DNA from: Endotrypanum monterogeii | Taxonomy: Eukaryota; Euglenozoa; Kinetoplastea; Trypanosomatida; Trypanosomatidae | Direction: 5' to 3' | Length of the DNA stretch: 64,000 nt | Assembly: GCA_000333855.2 (NCBI GenBank) | Contig: CM007314.1 | Span: 1-64,000 of the forward strand | Shown: positions 33,777-44,195 of the stretch, in pieces | Numbering within the stretch: position 1 is the stretch's first letter | Layout: every line of letters begins with the position of its first letter | Program-made: the position numbers and the translations under genes | Notes under the pieces: generated by a model | Databases searched by the model: none | Told to the model about the DNA's origin: nothing | The model's input: only the letters and a program-made list of their open reading frames with translations

Positions 33777-34175
33777 TCATTGAAGCACGATGCGGAGTGG
33801 CTGCTTGTCTATTTTGGTGAAGAAGTCGCTCAGCTCTCTTTCCCATTGTCTCACTTCCGCCTCGCTGGGCACAGCCGTCGATGTTCGTCGGTGTGGATAG
33901 GAACAGCTGTGACTGCCGATGTCTAGGGTAAATATGCTGTCCTCAGACAGACCGCCATCAGTGCCGACTGTCGTGCAGACGGACGGTGAACGAGAGTTGC
34001 TCACTGGGGCCACAAACGGATTTGATGTGATCAGCAAAGCCGACCCGTTGGTGCTACGAGGCGGAGTTGCTAAAAGGTGGTCTAGCGGAGAGGCATACCT
34101 GTCGCACACACCAGTCTCATTCGTGTCTTCCCGCATCCGCTTGACGCGGCCTCGCATCTCGAGACGCTGAGTCAT
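33777..34175 (-). CDS. Small hypothetical protein
   Basis: Encodes 132 aa from the ATG at 34175. The N-terminus is basic (MTQRLEMRGRVKRMRED). The middle is Ser/Thr/Pro-rich and probably disordered, with a short LSEDSIFTLDIG strand. The C-terminus is a compact charged helix, SEAEVRQWERELSDFFTKI, which is the most protein-like part. There are no membrane helices and no known domain. The composition is clearly more protein-like than the surrounding frames, and the gene sits alone between two spacers in the right orientation. Function unknown. Confidence 0.6.
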   Translation of the reverse strand: MTQRLEMRGRVKRMREDTNETGVCDRYASPLDHLLATPPRSTNGSALLITSNPFVAPVSNSRSPSVCTTVGTDGGLSEDSIFTLDIGSHSCSYPHRRTSTAVPSEAEVRQWERELSDFFTKIDKQPLRIVLQ

Positions 34176-34694
34176 TAATGCTGAAGTACTCTGCCAAATA
34201 TACCGAAGACGAATCCTCGGGGCCCACAATCGAGAGGCAGCCACACTATCGACTCGTGCAGTAGCAGGGGGGAGGGAGGGAGGGAGGGAGGAAGAGAGAG
34301 GGGCGTACGGTACCCTTTTTGATCTCAACGCTGCCGTCCCCACAGCTACAGTAACGACAGCTGCAAGAAGGAATGGTCTGAGAAGGCAGAATGAAGGTGT
34401 GGAGCTGGAAGGGTGGGAAACTCAAAACACGGAAATACAAAGTAAAAATGAAAAGTTTGGATGAGGCCTACAGTTTGTGTAGGGAGTCTGTGTATGTACG
34501 GATATGCGAGGGTCTTTAGGATGATATTTGGCCCGAGAAAGGGGAAGTGCAGATATGTGTCTATGGATATATGTATAGATGTGCGTGTATGGATGACTGT
34601 AGATGTGTACGTTTATCTGTATGTGTATCTGTGTATCTATGTGCGTGCGCCGATGTTTTTCCTTTTTCTTGTCAGATTGATCTGGTGAGCTCTG

Positions 34695-34704
34695 TATATA
34701 TATG

Positions 34705-34736
<32 letters not shown>

Positions 34737-34747
34737 TAGATATATAT
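34695..34747. repeat. TA microsatellite
   Basis: Imperfect TA repeat of about 50 bases with three TG interruptions. Confidence 0.95.
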
Positions 34748-35039
34748 GCGTGTGTGCGTCGATGTACGGGAACAATAGATGGGGAGGTGCAGAGTGGAAT
34801 AAACCAAATGATGCCGACACACATTCACATGTGGAGAGACAGGCGCACATGCTGGACGAAGTATTATTTTGTTCTTTTTTAGAAAGAAAACAGGAAGCCC
34901 CGTACACAGTGGTGATGAGAAAATATGCAACCACGCCAGTCTCTGGCCCGTTGCGTCGCACCTCACTGTGGTAGCCGCGGGGAGAGAGTCGATAGGGAGG
35001 TAAATGAAACCTCATGAAGAGCGCCACGTCCATTAACTG

Positions 35040-35060
35040 TCGTCGTCGTCGTCGTCGTCG
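35040..35060. repeat. TCG trinucleotide repeat
   Basis: Seven TCG units in a non-coding position. Trinucleotide repeats are rarer here than the CA/TA repeats. Confidence 0.9.
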
Positions 35061-35316
35061 GGTCGACGCACAACCCTCCCTCTGGTACGATGTGTTCCTA
35101 CTCAACGTAAAAAGCGGATCAAACGGTAGGCGCGGGTGTGCACGCTGGGCATAGGTTTAAGAATACCTTTCTTTTTACATAACGGTGCTTCTCTGCGAGA
35201 CGCGCACTGGGATAAAAACACAGGCACCAAAATGTGCCTAGAAGAGGGAGGAGAGGGAGGGGTGCACTCGCGAGTCAGCTACCGTGATTATGTGTGGATG
35301 CATAATCGCACTGCCG

Positions 35317-35320
<4 letters not shown>

Positions 35321-35352
<32 letters not shown>

Positions 35353-35368
35353 ACCACCACCACCACCA
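35321..35368. repeat. CA then CAC repeat
   Basis: About fifteen CA units pass into about six CAC units just past the stop of the giant LRR/WD40 gene (its 3' UTR). Confidence 0.95.
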
Positions 35369-35550
35369 AACAACATGTTAAGGTGGAGGTGATGCCAGAG
35401 CCGTTCCCCTCCCCCCTCCTCCCCTCCCTTCACCTCTCTCCTGAAGAGTCGACTTACTTTACATCTTTCAGCCAAACCGCCTACGAAAACAGTCTAAAAA
35501 ATTTAACATAATGTCTCAAGTGCACCGTTGCACAGCTAGCGTGGGCCTAC

Positions 35551-38500
35551 TCACATGCAAAGCCTCTCAGCAACGCCTGTATGAAGCAGTGAGTTCAGAA
35601 TTACTTTGCCACTCTTGTGACCGGTGAGAAGAACAGGCGCGCCATTGACAGTGCCTATACACGCGCACTTGGTATCACTATAAGGGACGCGGTGGCCGAT
35701 GTCGTCACGCAGCGTGTCAACCAGCAGCAGCTCCCCATTGGCACGGGCCATGATGAGGTAATCGTTATACAAAAACATTTGGAGAACGAGACTTGCCTGT
35801 ACTGAGGGAACAGAAGCACGGAGTGCCAAGTTTGTGACAACGAGGGTGGCATGCTTCACAGACACGATGTTGTCCACGTGTAAGCGCACTACTGTGCCCT
35901 GAGCGTCTACACAGAAAAGCAATCCCGACTCATTACCAGCTGCAGCTACCAGTTGACAAGGATGCGTGTAGGATGTGCGCTCTGCTTTGCGCCCAAGACT
36001 CCAGAGTCGCACGCACGCATCCGTTTCTCCCACCGTGAAGGCGAAGCTGCCAAAGAAGCTCACCTGAATTACTCGTCCAGTGTGGCCCACAAGTTCGAAG
36101 GACACTGCCTCGCTAGCCTCGACCTCGTAGATGAGCGTCGAACTATGGCAATGATGCAGGACCGTGACACCAACGTAGTGTTCATCGGGAGAAACATACA
36201 GTTCATAGTCTGAGTCTGGTAGTGCGGACCTAGGAAGCGGACGCTTGCCAAGCTGGCTCTCCCATCCCCGGTAGTAGAAACTGAGGGAGTCTGCCTCCCA
36301 TGGCATAAAGGCCACTGCATTAGGCCCCACCGCAACTGCACTCCGCACGCGTCCGATGGTGTGCTCGATGGGCGCACCGGTGGTGAGCGAGTAGAGCCGC
36401 ACATAATGCAACGCATCCACCACCACTAACAGGGTTCCAGCGCGATTCGTCGAGACGCGATGCACTGATTTCGTCGAAGCCTTGGCGTTGCACAATAAAT
36501 TCGTCGTGCAGCGGCCCCCCTTGACCTGGTCAACGGATGACAGTCCCTGCTTGAGTGACCACGAGAGCAACGCCCCGGTTGTGGTGGTCCCGAATATGGT
36601 GTCGTCTTGTACTGCTACGTGCTGTATGAGACCCTGAGGAGCTGACTCGGCGCCGATCAGACTACCCCTTTGTGCGTCCCACACGATCAGGTACGGCCCA
36701 GCGCGGCCCACCACCTTTGTAGAGTCTTCCGTGAACGTGAAGTACTCAACATGCGTCTCGTCGCTGAAGGGGTTGAAGAGGGTACTGAAGGAGGCCCCAG
36801 TCAGGGTGCGCCAGATCTGCAGACCTACACCCTGCTGAGTTATGAAAAAGGCGCCCGAAGCACTCATGCGCAGCCGCACAAGCGGGTCCGACCCGAGGCC
36901 GATACGATGTAGCAGGTCACCGGTGGAAGCCCAAACATGGAGATACTTGTCAGCGAACGAAACCAATACACGTCCGTCGCGGTTGCAGCTAACGGCGGTG
37001 ACGAGGCCCTCATGAGTGAGGGTGACGTACCTCTTCATTTCCTCATCGTGAAGGTACAAGCAGCAGCGACAGAGGAGCAGCAAATGATTTCCACAGAAGA
37101 AGCCAAGCTGGCGCACGCCCTCCTCCATGTCCGGGAGTTCTCGCAGAACACGCTTCATCATGACATCGACGAGGCATAACTGCTCTGTGATAGTACTGGT
37201 AGCCACGAGAAGTGAGCCGAACGTGTTCAGAACCGCCAACCGCAAATCGAGTCTCAAATTGCCGAAGAGGAAGTGTGACTTACCCTCGTAATCCCAGACG
37301 AGCACCTGCCCCTCACTTGCCACAAGGACACGTGAGCCGGCAGCGAGAAGCACACTCGTGATGCGCTGCTGCTGCTCAAAGGGCATATGCAACTCAGCAA
37401 TGCGCTTGCTGAGGTCTGAGGTGAACACAAAAACAGAGTCACTGGTGGCAGCTACAACGTAGCCACCCCTACTGTGGCACGATATACATGTCTCGCTCGT
37501 CTGGGTCGCCACGACAGCGGTGCTCTCCTGGCCGTCGTTGAGGGGCCGCAAATACAGCTGCGGGGTGACGCACTTACTCAGAGCGTCAGTTCGTGAATAC
37601 GGCGAGGATGAGCGGCGCAGCAATGCAGTTTGAAAGAGATCTGAAGAACAATTGGCCACCTGACATAGACAACTCACGAGAAGGCCCTCGGCCATCACTT
37701 TAGGCACCAGCTCGCCACCGAGAGCAGCCACCTCGTACAGCAGTCTCTCAGCCTGCAAAAGACGCAGAAAAGCGGCCAGAACGTATAACTGGTGTACCGG
37801 TCCACGCCGCAGGATCGTATCTATCACTACCGGGTTGCTCAAGAGCTGTGCTGCCTGCCGCATGTTTCCGTTCTCGATCATCAACGGTATCAAGTGCCAA
37901 AACGCATACGGTACATCATCGCTGTAAGTGATGACGAGCCTGTACAAGTGAGACTCCAGCAGTACACTGAGCCGCGGCACGTGCTCCCTGTAAAGTTCAA
38001 GGAACAGCGTCTTCAGCATTGGGTGCGCAACGTGGGCAGTGGCGTCCTGGTACCACAGGAGAAGACCCATGCTTGACAAGAGCAATAAAGCTGAAAGAGA
38101 AGTGTGGCGAGGGCACGAGTCCAGCTCCTCGCAGAGATAGACAAGCTCGGATGCCGGTAAGGGTGCCAACGCAACCAGTACTAGCAAGCTCTCTACGGTG
38201 ATTTTCGGGTGCAACATCACGGCCCTCTCGTGCAGCGATTGCACCAACTCCGCAGCCGTCGGCGGCAGCGCATTTTCGATCAGCTGGTATGTGTCATACT
38301 CGGACATGACGTGGCGTCCAGTGTTCAGGAGATGGTGTAGGCACGAGGAAGCTAGCTGCGGGTACAGCAATGTAACGGCATCCTCCTTCTGTAGGTAGCT
38401 CTTCTCGGAGATTCCGAGGGTGTCGCATGACTTAAGCTCCCACGTGTCCACTCCGGGTAGCATCACATCGTTTCCCTTCAGGTACTCTTTGAAGAGTTGC

Positions 38501-40239
38501 ACCGAGCTCAGCTCTCTCATGGGCGGGCAGAGACATTCAAACGGCTGCGGCATGCGCTTACGCAACAGCGGCAGCACCGGGCTCTCAGTATTCAGCGACA
38601 CCACGATCCGGACCGCGAGGGGGAGGGTGTGTGGCATCCACGCTGCCAGCACACTGCAGTCACACCCGCATGTGTCCAACAAGTCGATTCGGCCCAGCAA
38701 TACAGCCATCGAAGGCCCGGTGTAAGCGCAGATAGACTCCCGCACGGCCTCCGCTAGCGTATTAACACTGGTGAATACAAGGGAACTGTTGGGAGCAAAG
38801 AGGTGAAGGAGCCGAAATAAAAAAATAATGACGCTGTTGTGATTGACGTCCACAACAAAGCACACCACGCGTTCGGGCACCTTGTCGTCCCTAGTCGACT
38901 GCTTCTCCCAGAGAAAACTTGCGACATTGCACAATATGTTAGCCTTGCCGATGGAGCCGGCACCATACAGAATAAACGGAGGACCGCTGTCCCGGTAGGG
39001 ACCAGAGGTGTATTCGTACACGAGCGCTGTTTTTCGGGGGTGGAAGCGGCCACATGGCATAAGGCTGCGTATCGCGTTGACCTCGTCGATGTTGATGTAA
39101 AAGAGCTTTGACTCTTCCAATTCCTGCACCACATCTGTTTGCGCGGTGGTTGATGTCGCCTGGTCCGCCGGGGACTCGCGGAATACAATCTGGAGGGAGG
39201 TGAAGAGGTCGCTCTGCCAGCGCGTTACTCGATTGCCCGGTGTCAGCACCACCGCCGGCGGGACCGCTGCAGACCTGAGAAGCGCAGATGATTCACTTTC
39301 GGTGAAGCCTGCACTACGCAGCCACTGGCTTGGGGAAACTCTTTCAGTAACACTGCCGGACGCTCCCCACGAGATGGAAGTGTAGCAGAAGAAGGCGCGT
39401 GCCGCCCGGTAAGAGCGTGCCCGAAGTTTTCCGGTCCTGTCACCTGGTTCGATGCTGGGGGACGGCGGCCTCTGATGCAATACCTGTTCTAGCAAGGAAA
39501 GTTGAAGCTTAGGGAATGGTGTGGTGCCGAGGAGGACAATGCACCACCTAAGCTGGTAGTTACACGACTCCTGAGACTGTGCTACCTTTGACTTGACCTG
39601 GTCGGCCGAGTCTCCGTCACTGATGGTGAGGACTGCTACGCGCACACGCACTGCAGCCATGTACTTGTTTACCACGGGCAAACACTTTTCACAGTACTCC
39701 TGCACCGCATCGCTGGTGCCGAGCGTCAAGAGAAAAACGCTGTGCCACGACTGGGGACTGCGCGGCACGCCATGAGGCTCGTACCTCTGCATCTCCAACT
39801 CGGCGTTGGACCGCAGTGTTGCCTGAATCCTTGACACCCACTCCTCGGACAGGCCGGAGTCTTTCACATTAAGGTGAATAAACCTTGTGTTTTGTTGCAA
39901 TGCGGTCCACACCTGTCGAATGGACGCCGTGGAGAGGTTGTTGCTGGAGACATCGACACTGCGCAAACAGGGGTGGCCGCCAGCGATAATATCTGCCAAA
40001 AGACTCATACACGCTTCATCAACGCCGTTCTTTGGAACACGAACCTCCTCTATGCACTGGTGCTGCCGCACGAATGAAAGCACGGCGAGCACCCCAAGTC
40101 GACCAAGGAAGGTGTTTGAGGCATCGAGCAATCGTAGATGAAGGAGATCTGATGTCCCTAACTGGGCAACGATATCCCCATTGGGCTTAACGCCATACAC
40201 CTTGCAGCATTCCACGTAGAGATCGTAAGCGGCGTTCAT
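35551..40239 (-). CDS. LRR - DUF4062-like - NACHT-like - WD40 protein (TEP1/NWD1-type STAND)
   Basis: Encodes 1562 aa from the ATG at 40239; the longer frame upstream is UTR. Residues 90-150 hold leucine-rich repeats (LRSVDVSSNNLSTASI, FIHLNVKDSGLSEEWV). Residues 160-300 look like a DUF4062 domain, with WCIVLLGTTPFPK resembling the FVVLLGxRYGxxP core and ARAFFCYTSISW. An NTPase-like domain follows at about 415-570. Its P-loop is FILYGAGSIGKAN, where the usual Ser/Thr after Lys is Ala; a Walker B-like MAVLLGRIDLLD and RIVVSLNTES follow. A helical region runs to about 940. The last 600 residues are WD40-type repeats (VLVWDYEGK, LHVWASTGD, LQIWRTLTG, LIVWDAQRG, VRLWSLGRK). The order matches TEP1/NWD1-like STAND proteins that assemble large complexes. 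Nucleotide hydrolysis may be lost. Function in trypanosomatids is unknown. Confidence 0.85.
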   Translation of the reverse strand: MNAAYDLYVECCKVYGVKPNGDIVAQLGTSDLLHLRLLDASNTFLGRLGVLAVLSFVRQHQCIEEVRVPKNGVDEACMSLLADIIAGGHPCLRSVDVSSNNLSTASIRQVWTALQQNTRFIHLNVKDSGLSEEWVSRIQATLRSNAELEMQRYEPHGVPRSPQSWHSVFLLTLGTSDAVQEYCEKCLPVVNKYMAAVRVRVAVLTISDGDSADQVKSKVAQSQESCNYQLRWCIVLLGTTPFPKLQLSLLEQVLHQRPPSPSIEPGDRTGKLRARSYRAARAFFCYTSISWGASGSVTERVSPSQWLRSAGFTESESSALLRSAAVPPAVVLTPGNRVTRWQSDLFTSLQIVFRESPADQATSTTAQTDVVQELEESKLFYINIDEVNAIRSLMPCGRFHPRKTALVYEYTSGPYRDSGPPFILYGAGSIGKANILCNVASFLWEKQSTRDDKVPERVVCFVVDVNHNSVIIFLFRLLHLFAPNSSLVFTSVNTLAEAVRESICAYTGPSMAVLLGRIDLLDTCGCDCSVLAAWMPHTLPLAVRIVVSLNTESPVLPLLRKRMPQPFECLCPPMRELSSVQLFKEYLKGNDVMLPGVDTWELKSCDTLGISEKSYLQKEDAVTLLYPQLASSCLHHLLNTGRHVMSEYDTYQLIENALPPTAAELVQSLHERAVMLHPKITVESLLVLVALAPLPASELVYLCEELDSCPRHTSLSALLLLSSMGLLLWYQDATAHVAHPMLKTLFLELYREHVPRLSVLLESHLYRLVITYSDDVPYAFWHLIPLMIENGNMRQAAQLLSNPVVIDTILRRGPVHQLYVLAAFLRLLQAERLLYEVAALGGELVPKVMAEGLLVSCLCQVANCSSDLFQTALLRRSSSPYSRTDALSKCVTPQLYLRPLNDGQESTAVVATQTSETCISCHSRGGYVVAATSDSVFVFTSDLSKRIAELHMPFEQQQRITSVLLAAGSRVLVASEGQVLVWDYEGKSHFLFGNLRLDLRLAVLNTFGSLLVATSTITEQLCLVDVMMKRVLRELPDMEEGVRQLGFFCGNHLLLLCRCCLYLHDEEMKRYVTLTHEGLVTAVSCNRDGRVLVSFADKYLHVWASTGDLLHRIGLGSDPLVRLRMSASGAFFITQQGVGLQIWRTLTGASFSTLFNPFSDETHVEYFTFTEDSTKVVGRAGPYLIVWDAQRGSLIGAESAPQGLIQHVAVQDDTIFGTTTTGALLSWSLKQGLSSVDQVKGGRCTTNLLCNAKASTKSVHRVSTNRAGTLLVVVDALHYVRLYSLTTGAPIEHTIGRVRSAVAVGPNAVAFMPWEADSLSFYYRGWESQLGKRPLPRSALPDSDYELYVSPDEHYVGVTVLHHCHSSTLIYEVEASEAVSFELVGHTGRVIQVSFFGSFAFTVGETDACVRLWSLGRKAERTSYTHPCQLVAAAGNESGLLFCVDAQGTVVRLHVDNIVSVKHATLVVTNLALRASVPSVQASLVLQMFLYNDYLIMARANGELLLVDTLRDDIGHRVPYSDTKCACIGTVNGAPVLLTGHKSGKVILNSLLHTGVAERLCM

Positions 40240-40769
40240 GGTAGCGAGGAGTGGTGACTTCAACAGCACTGTCGAGCAAAGGAAAAGAAAGGGAAATATG
40301 ACGTACTCCCGACTCGTCACATGTGAGCAGGCGTCCCCCTCGGCCAATGGTCGAGGCAATCGTAGACGCGCGAGATGCGAAAAAAAAAAAAGTTGTGCAG
40401 AAAGAAAGGGGGACCGAAAACGCTCCGCACACGGCCTTCGCGACGACACCTATGTGGACGGATTGTTGGAGATGCTGACGGACTTCAAAGGTGAGTGTAT
40501 GGACCGCAGGTAGGGAGGGGAGACGGAGGATACCACTGATCCCGTCAGTCCCCACTACTGCAGCGCGTTACCTCTTCACTGGGTTTGTGTATTGTCACTG
40601 CGCCGCACGAATGCCAACACGCTTTAAAAAGTAATAGAGGGGAAAAAGTGATGGTGATAGCGTTGGAGAGGAGAGGAAGGGAAAAAAAAGAGAAGTCTTC
40701 AGTTGATGACCATTGAGAGAGGGGGGGGGGGAACTGGGCAGTAGAACAGCAAAAAGACGAGAGACACTT
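40240..40769. other. Intergenic spacer with splice region of the giant gene
   Basis: No gene. On the minus strand a 12-T run lies at 40380-40391, followed by GCATCTCGCGCGTC and an AG near 40340, a good acceptor for the giant gene. A G-run at about 40721-40732 gives a C-run on the transcribed strand. Confidence 0.55.
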
Positions 40770-41024
40770 CTAAGAAGGGAATATAAGGCGAGGTGCATTG
40801 GGGACGGGGTGGGTTGTCTCCGATGGTCTGCGATAGTACAGTGGTAGACATGCACAAACACATCCAAAAACAGCGGACTCCGGCTGAGAGGAGACATCGT
40901 ACAGTAGGATCGCTCCGTATTTGTGAAGGAACACGACATCAATGCGGCTGGCTATCGCTGATGGGGGCGAGGGCGTGGAGACAGATACCCCTTGCCAAAT
41001 TGTGGCTATTCCGGACCGCATCAT
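40770..41024 (-). CDS. Possible small protein behind a strong splice acceptor
   Basis: An 84-aa ORF whose ATG (41024) lies nine bases after a strong acceptor: TTTCTTTTTTTTTTTTACTATTCCCTGTTCAG on the minus strand, about 41034-41065. It contains the segment SRIDVVFLHKYGAILLYDV, which looks like a beta strand pair, then a less protein-like tail. The same frame is open upstream through the T-run to an ATG at 41324, seven bases past the LRR gene stop, so a longer 184-aa product or a removed intron are alternatives. No family is recognised. Confidence 0.35.
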   Translation of the reverse strand: MMRSGIATIWQGVSVSTPSPPSAIASRIDVVFLHKYGAILLYDVSSQPESAVFGCVCACLPLYYRRPSETTHPVPNAPRLIFPS

Positions 41025-41033
41025 CTCGGCAAT

Positions 41034-41065
41034 CTGAACAGGGAATAGTAAAAAAAAAAAAAGAA
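41034..41065 (-). promoter_or_regulatory. Strong polypyrimidine tract and CAG acceptor
   Basis: A long pyrimidine tract with twelve consecutive T (on the minus strand), ending in CCCTGTTCAG. It is the most canonical 3' splice site in the window. It lies between the LRR gene (stop at 41331) and the giant LRR/WD40 gene. Confidence 0.65.
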
Positions 41066-41330
41066 ACACATAATCCGCTGCGGTGTGTTCGCGCACAAGA
41101 AGGCGCAACTGAGTCAAAATCGCAACAGCAGAGTTGGGCACTGTAGTTGAACGCGCCTGGAGTCTGAAAAAAAAAAGAGAGGATGCTTCTGGGAAGATGA
41201 TGAGCCTGGGCGCCAGGTGACGGTGTTGAGCCACCAGCTCACAAACGAGATTTAAAAGAATGTACGTAAAGGCAAAGCCGTCACAGACATCCTTCATAAC
41301 CTCAGCAATTCTGGAGTCGCACATAGCTGC

Positions 41331-42617
41331 TCACGAGAGTGTCAGCGTGATTGTTCTCTGGTATTCGGCCATCTGTGGGAATGGAGAGGGCAGGCTGCTG
41401 CGCGTGATGGACAGAGCCATGAGAAATCGCAGCGAATGAGTGAAGTCTAAATTCGTGTGCAGGCGCTCACAGTAGGAGAGTGAGAGGACACGCAGAAGTG
41501 GTGTGTGCGGCACCAGTGTGACCATGTCTGCTGCTGTCACTTTGGTGTGGTTGAGGTAAAGCTGCTCCAGACTGTGTGCGCTGCACAGCCACGAAATGTT
41601 TGGCAATATACAGTAGGAGAGGCGGAGGTGTGTGACAGAGCCCAGCAGCCGGATGGGTGGTGGGTCGTCACGAGGCCATCGCAAGTGCTCAAAAAGACCA
41701 GCCTCAAGACGTAATGCGGGCTGTGTGATGAACAATGCAAACTCGGTAGACAGAAACATGTTCCCAGATAGGTCAACAACCCGAAGTGTCGAGAGTGTGC
41801 CAAGCTGGGCGATGCACATGAGTCGCTCACAACTGGCCGCGTGCAGTACGCGGAGGGAGGCGGAACAGGCAAGGGGCTCAAGGCTCGACAGATGAGGACA
41901 GGAAGACACGTCGAGGGTTGTCAGGAGAGGCAGTTGTGCCAAGATACGGAGCTCTCCGTCCCGAATCAGCGTCTGGGCCAGTTGCACGTCCCGCAGGTGC
42001 TGAAGTTGACCTAAAGACCTCAAATGCTCCACACGGCACCCACTCGCTGTGAAGCGGCGCAAGGAAGGGGTGTGTTCTGCTACAACCAGAGAACCTGGCT
42101 GGCACTGAGAAGGAAGCAGGGCAAGATCCTGCAGTCCTGCGAGGGCGGAAAAAATGTGGCCAGTGCTGCGTATGTGATCTGAAATACAGACGTTGATCCG
42201 GTGCTGTAACGTGAGTGTGGTCACCTGCACGAGTGTGCCCTCCCAGCCGGCCAGCAGCGACTCCAGGATGACGCTGCCAGAATCGGACACGTGTACTGCC
42301 ACACCTGCAGACCCAAACAGGCGATACAGTAGCTTCGTGTGCCACGTCACGAGCCACAGCGGCACGCGGTGGATAAACCTATTGAGGGTGATACCCACTC
42401 GATCCACAGAAACTGTACACACACACCGCCCCTTCGGGTCGTAGAGGGGAAAATAGTGAGCACATTTTCCATCCGCGGCACGCTGCGTGCGGTGAGGAGA
42501 ACATATTGTGGATGCAAATGTGGCAGGACTTGCTGCGCACCACGCCCAAATGACACCGATGTTATGACTCCGGGCGAAATACTCCGAGACGGTGCTGATC
42601 CCCTGACTTTCCATCAT
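41331..42617 (-). CDS. Leucine-rich repeat protein
   Basis: Encodes 428 aa from the ATG at 42617 (two Met codons in a row, MMESQ). The first 150 residues lack repeats and contain a basic hydrophobic stretch (VPLWLVTWHTKLLYRLFG). From about residue 160 to 420 there are irregular LRRs: LQDLALL, LRRFTASGC, LRDVQLAQTLI, LTTLDVSSCPHLSSLEPL, LRVLHAASC, LRVVDLSGN, VTHLRLSYC, LEQLYLNHTKV, LRVLSLSYCERL, LMALSITRS. The Cys at the C-terminal end of several repeats recalls the CC-type LRRs of F-box proteins and of trypanosomatid LRRP proteins. No F-box, signal peptide or kinase domain is seen. Probably a binding scaffold. A pyrimidine-rich tract (42730-42746) and an AG at about 42707 form the likely splice signal. 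Confidence 0.85.
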   Translation of the reverse strand: MMESQGISTVSEYFARSHNIGVIWAWCAASPATFASTICSPHRTQRAADGKCAHYFPLYDPKGRCVCTVSVDRVGITLNRFIHRVPLWLVTWHTKLLYRLFGSAGVAVHVSDSGSVILESLLAGWEGTLVQVTTLTLQHRINVCISDHIRSTGHIFSALAGLQDLALLPSQCQPGSLVVAEHTPSLRRFTASGCRVEHLRSLGQLQHLRDVQLAQTLIRDGELRILAQLPLLTTLDVSSCPHLSSLEPLACSASLRVLHAASCERLMCIAQLGTLSTLRVVDLSGNMFLSTEFALFITQPALRLEAGLFEHLRWPRDDPPPIRLLGSVTHLRLSYCILPNISWLCSAHSLEQLYLNHTKVTAADMVTLVPHTPLLRVLSLSYCERLHTNLDFTHSLRFLMALSITRSSLPSPFPQMAEYQRTITLTLS

Positions 42618-43202
42618 CTTGGTGCACTCACCGACATCGCATGAGGCAGACCGAACAGGACCGACCCACAGCTCTTTTGTGTGTGTGTGTGTGTCCCTCC
42701 CCTCTACTCGTGAAATGGCGAATAAATCCAGAGGAAGACGGGGGAGATAATAATCAAAGCAGGTGTGGGTGGAGAGGGAAAATAGGATTCCCAAAACGTG
42801 ATTGTGCGAGGTGGTTATGTGTATCCGTGTGTGATGATGCGTTGGCAGGCACTTCACCTGCTCAGCTCTTTCTCCAAGGTACACATTCTCCAATTTGAGG
42901 GAAACGAATGAAACAGCGAATAACAAAACGAAGAGGTAGAGGTGAACAACGCAAGAAAGCGTATCTGCCCGCTTAACAGAAGCATTCCATAGGAATGGTG
43001 ACAGGAGAGACGCACTACAGAGTCCCCCCCCCTCAGAGGAAAAGATTTCTCAGTGCCAAAGCACCCTGAGAAGAGAAAAAAAAAACTAAGCACTGGATTC
43101 TCTACATGACGAATATCTTCCCTCGGTCGAAATTCTGCTCAGCAGCGTTGACTGATTTTGGTCCTCAAGGGGAGCGTGTACAGCTGCTCCAACCACTGTG
43201 TA

Positions 43203-43219
43203 TGTGTGTGTGTGTGTGT

Positions 43220-43252
<33 letters not shown>
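43203..43252. repeat. GT microsatellite
   Basis: About 25 GT units with two GC interruptions. Confidence 0.95.
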
Positions 43253-43815
43253 ACAAGGGAAAGAGAACGGCATCAGGAAAGGCAACAGGAAATTTGTGTC
43301 ACTGATGCGAGTGTCAATACTTCTCCATACCCCTTGTTTAGAGTAACAAAAAGGCAATTAGTGGTTTGTTGCGCTCTCTGTCTCGCAGTCCGCTAGTATC
43401 GCACCAGGCAATCGAAACACAACCCGCGCTAGACCTGTCCCCAAGTGATGCGTATGAGTGTACCGATGTCTTTCTTTGCACCAGTCTCAAAAACACACAG
43501 AGACAAAGACACACACACACACCACCGCGAGCAGTTACAGATCGTACATCACTCCACATGGGGCCTGATGGCGACGCAAAGCACACCAAAACGTCGAGTA
43601 GATTAAACAATGACAGTAACAGAAGCGGATGGAGAAAAAAATGAAATTCGCGTAAGCGGTACGGAGGAGTGAAGAAATGGGGAAAAAACATCAGGCGGTT
43701 AAAAAGGTGGGAATAAGAAAAGGGGGGGCGCAAAAAAAAAAAACAAGAATCGCACTGGTTAACGTCAGATGAGAAGGTGGGCACTACACCGCCCCCCTAC
43801 AACACCCCCCCCAAC

Positions 43816-43842
43816 CACACACACACACACACACACACACAC
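43816..43842. repeat. CA microsatellite
   Basis: About 13 CA units following C-runs. Confidence 0.95.
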
Positions 43843-44195
43843 ATCCATACAATAAAGTCCACGATCACGGGGGAGAAAAAAAAAAAAAGATGATTTGAAA
43901 GAGGCACTATTACTCAATATCAAGTTAACGGGACCGCTCGCTGTGCAGTGACTAAGATATATGATGATGCGCGGAGGGGAAAAACAAAGGAAGGGAGAGG
44001 AGGAGACAAGGAAGGCATCAGACACCGATATTTGGAGACGCGCGCAGAGACAGTGCACCAGATCAAACTATGATGTGCAGCCTTCCACCATAGAATCCCT
44101 TAAATGCGGTAGTACATCCATATGCAGCGTGGCAGTTATCGACAGATCTGTGAAACCGCAAACAGAAGACAGAACCTTGCAAGCCGACTTCCTTT

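Larger units (their letters stand above)
34176..35550. other. Intergenic spacer rich in microsatellites
   Basis: No gene. It carries TA (34695-34747), TCG (35040-35060) and CA/CAC (35321-35368) repeats. A GGGAGGGAGG purine repeat lies at 34267-34290 on the plus strand, giving a pyrimidine tract on the transcribed strand inside the 5' region of the 33777-34175 gene or its splice region. The part near 35500 is the 3' UTR of the giant LRR/WD40 gene. Confidence 0.6.
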
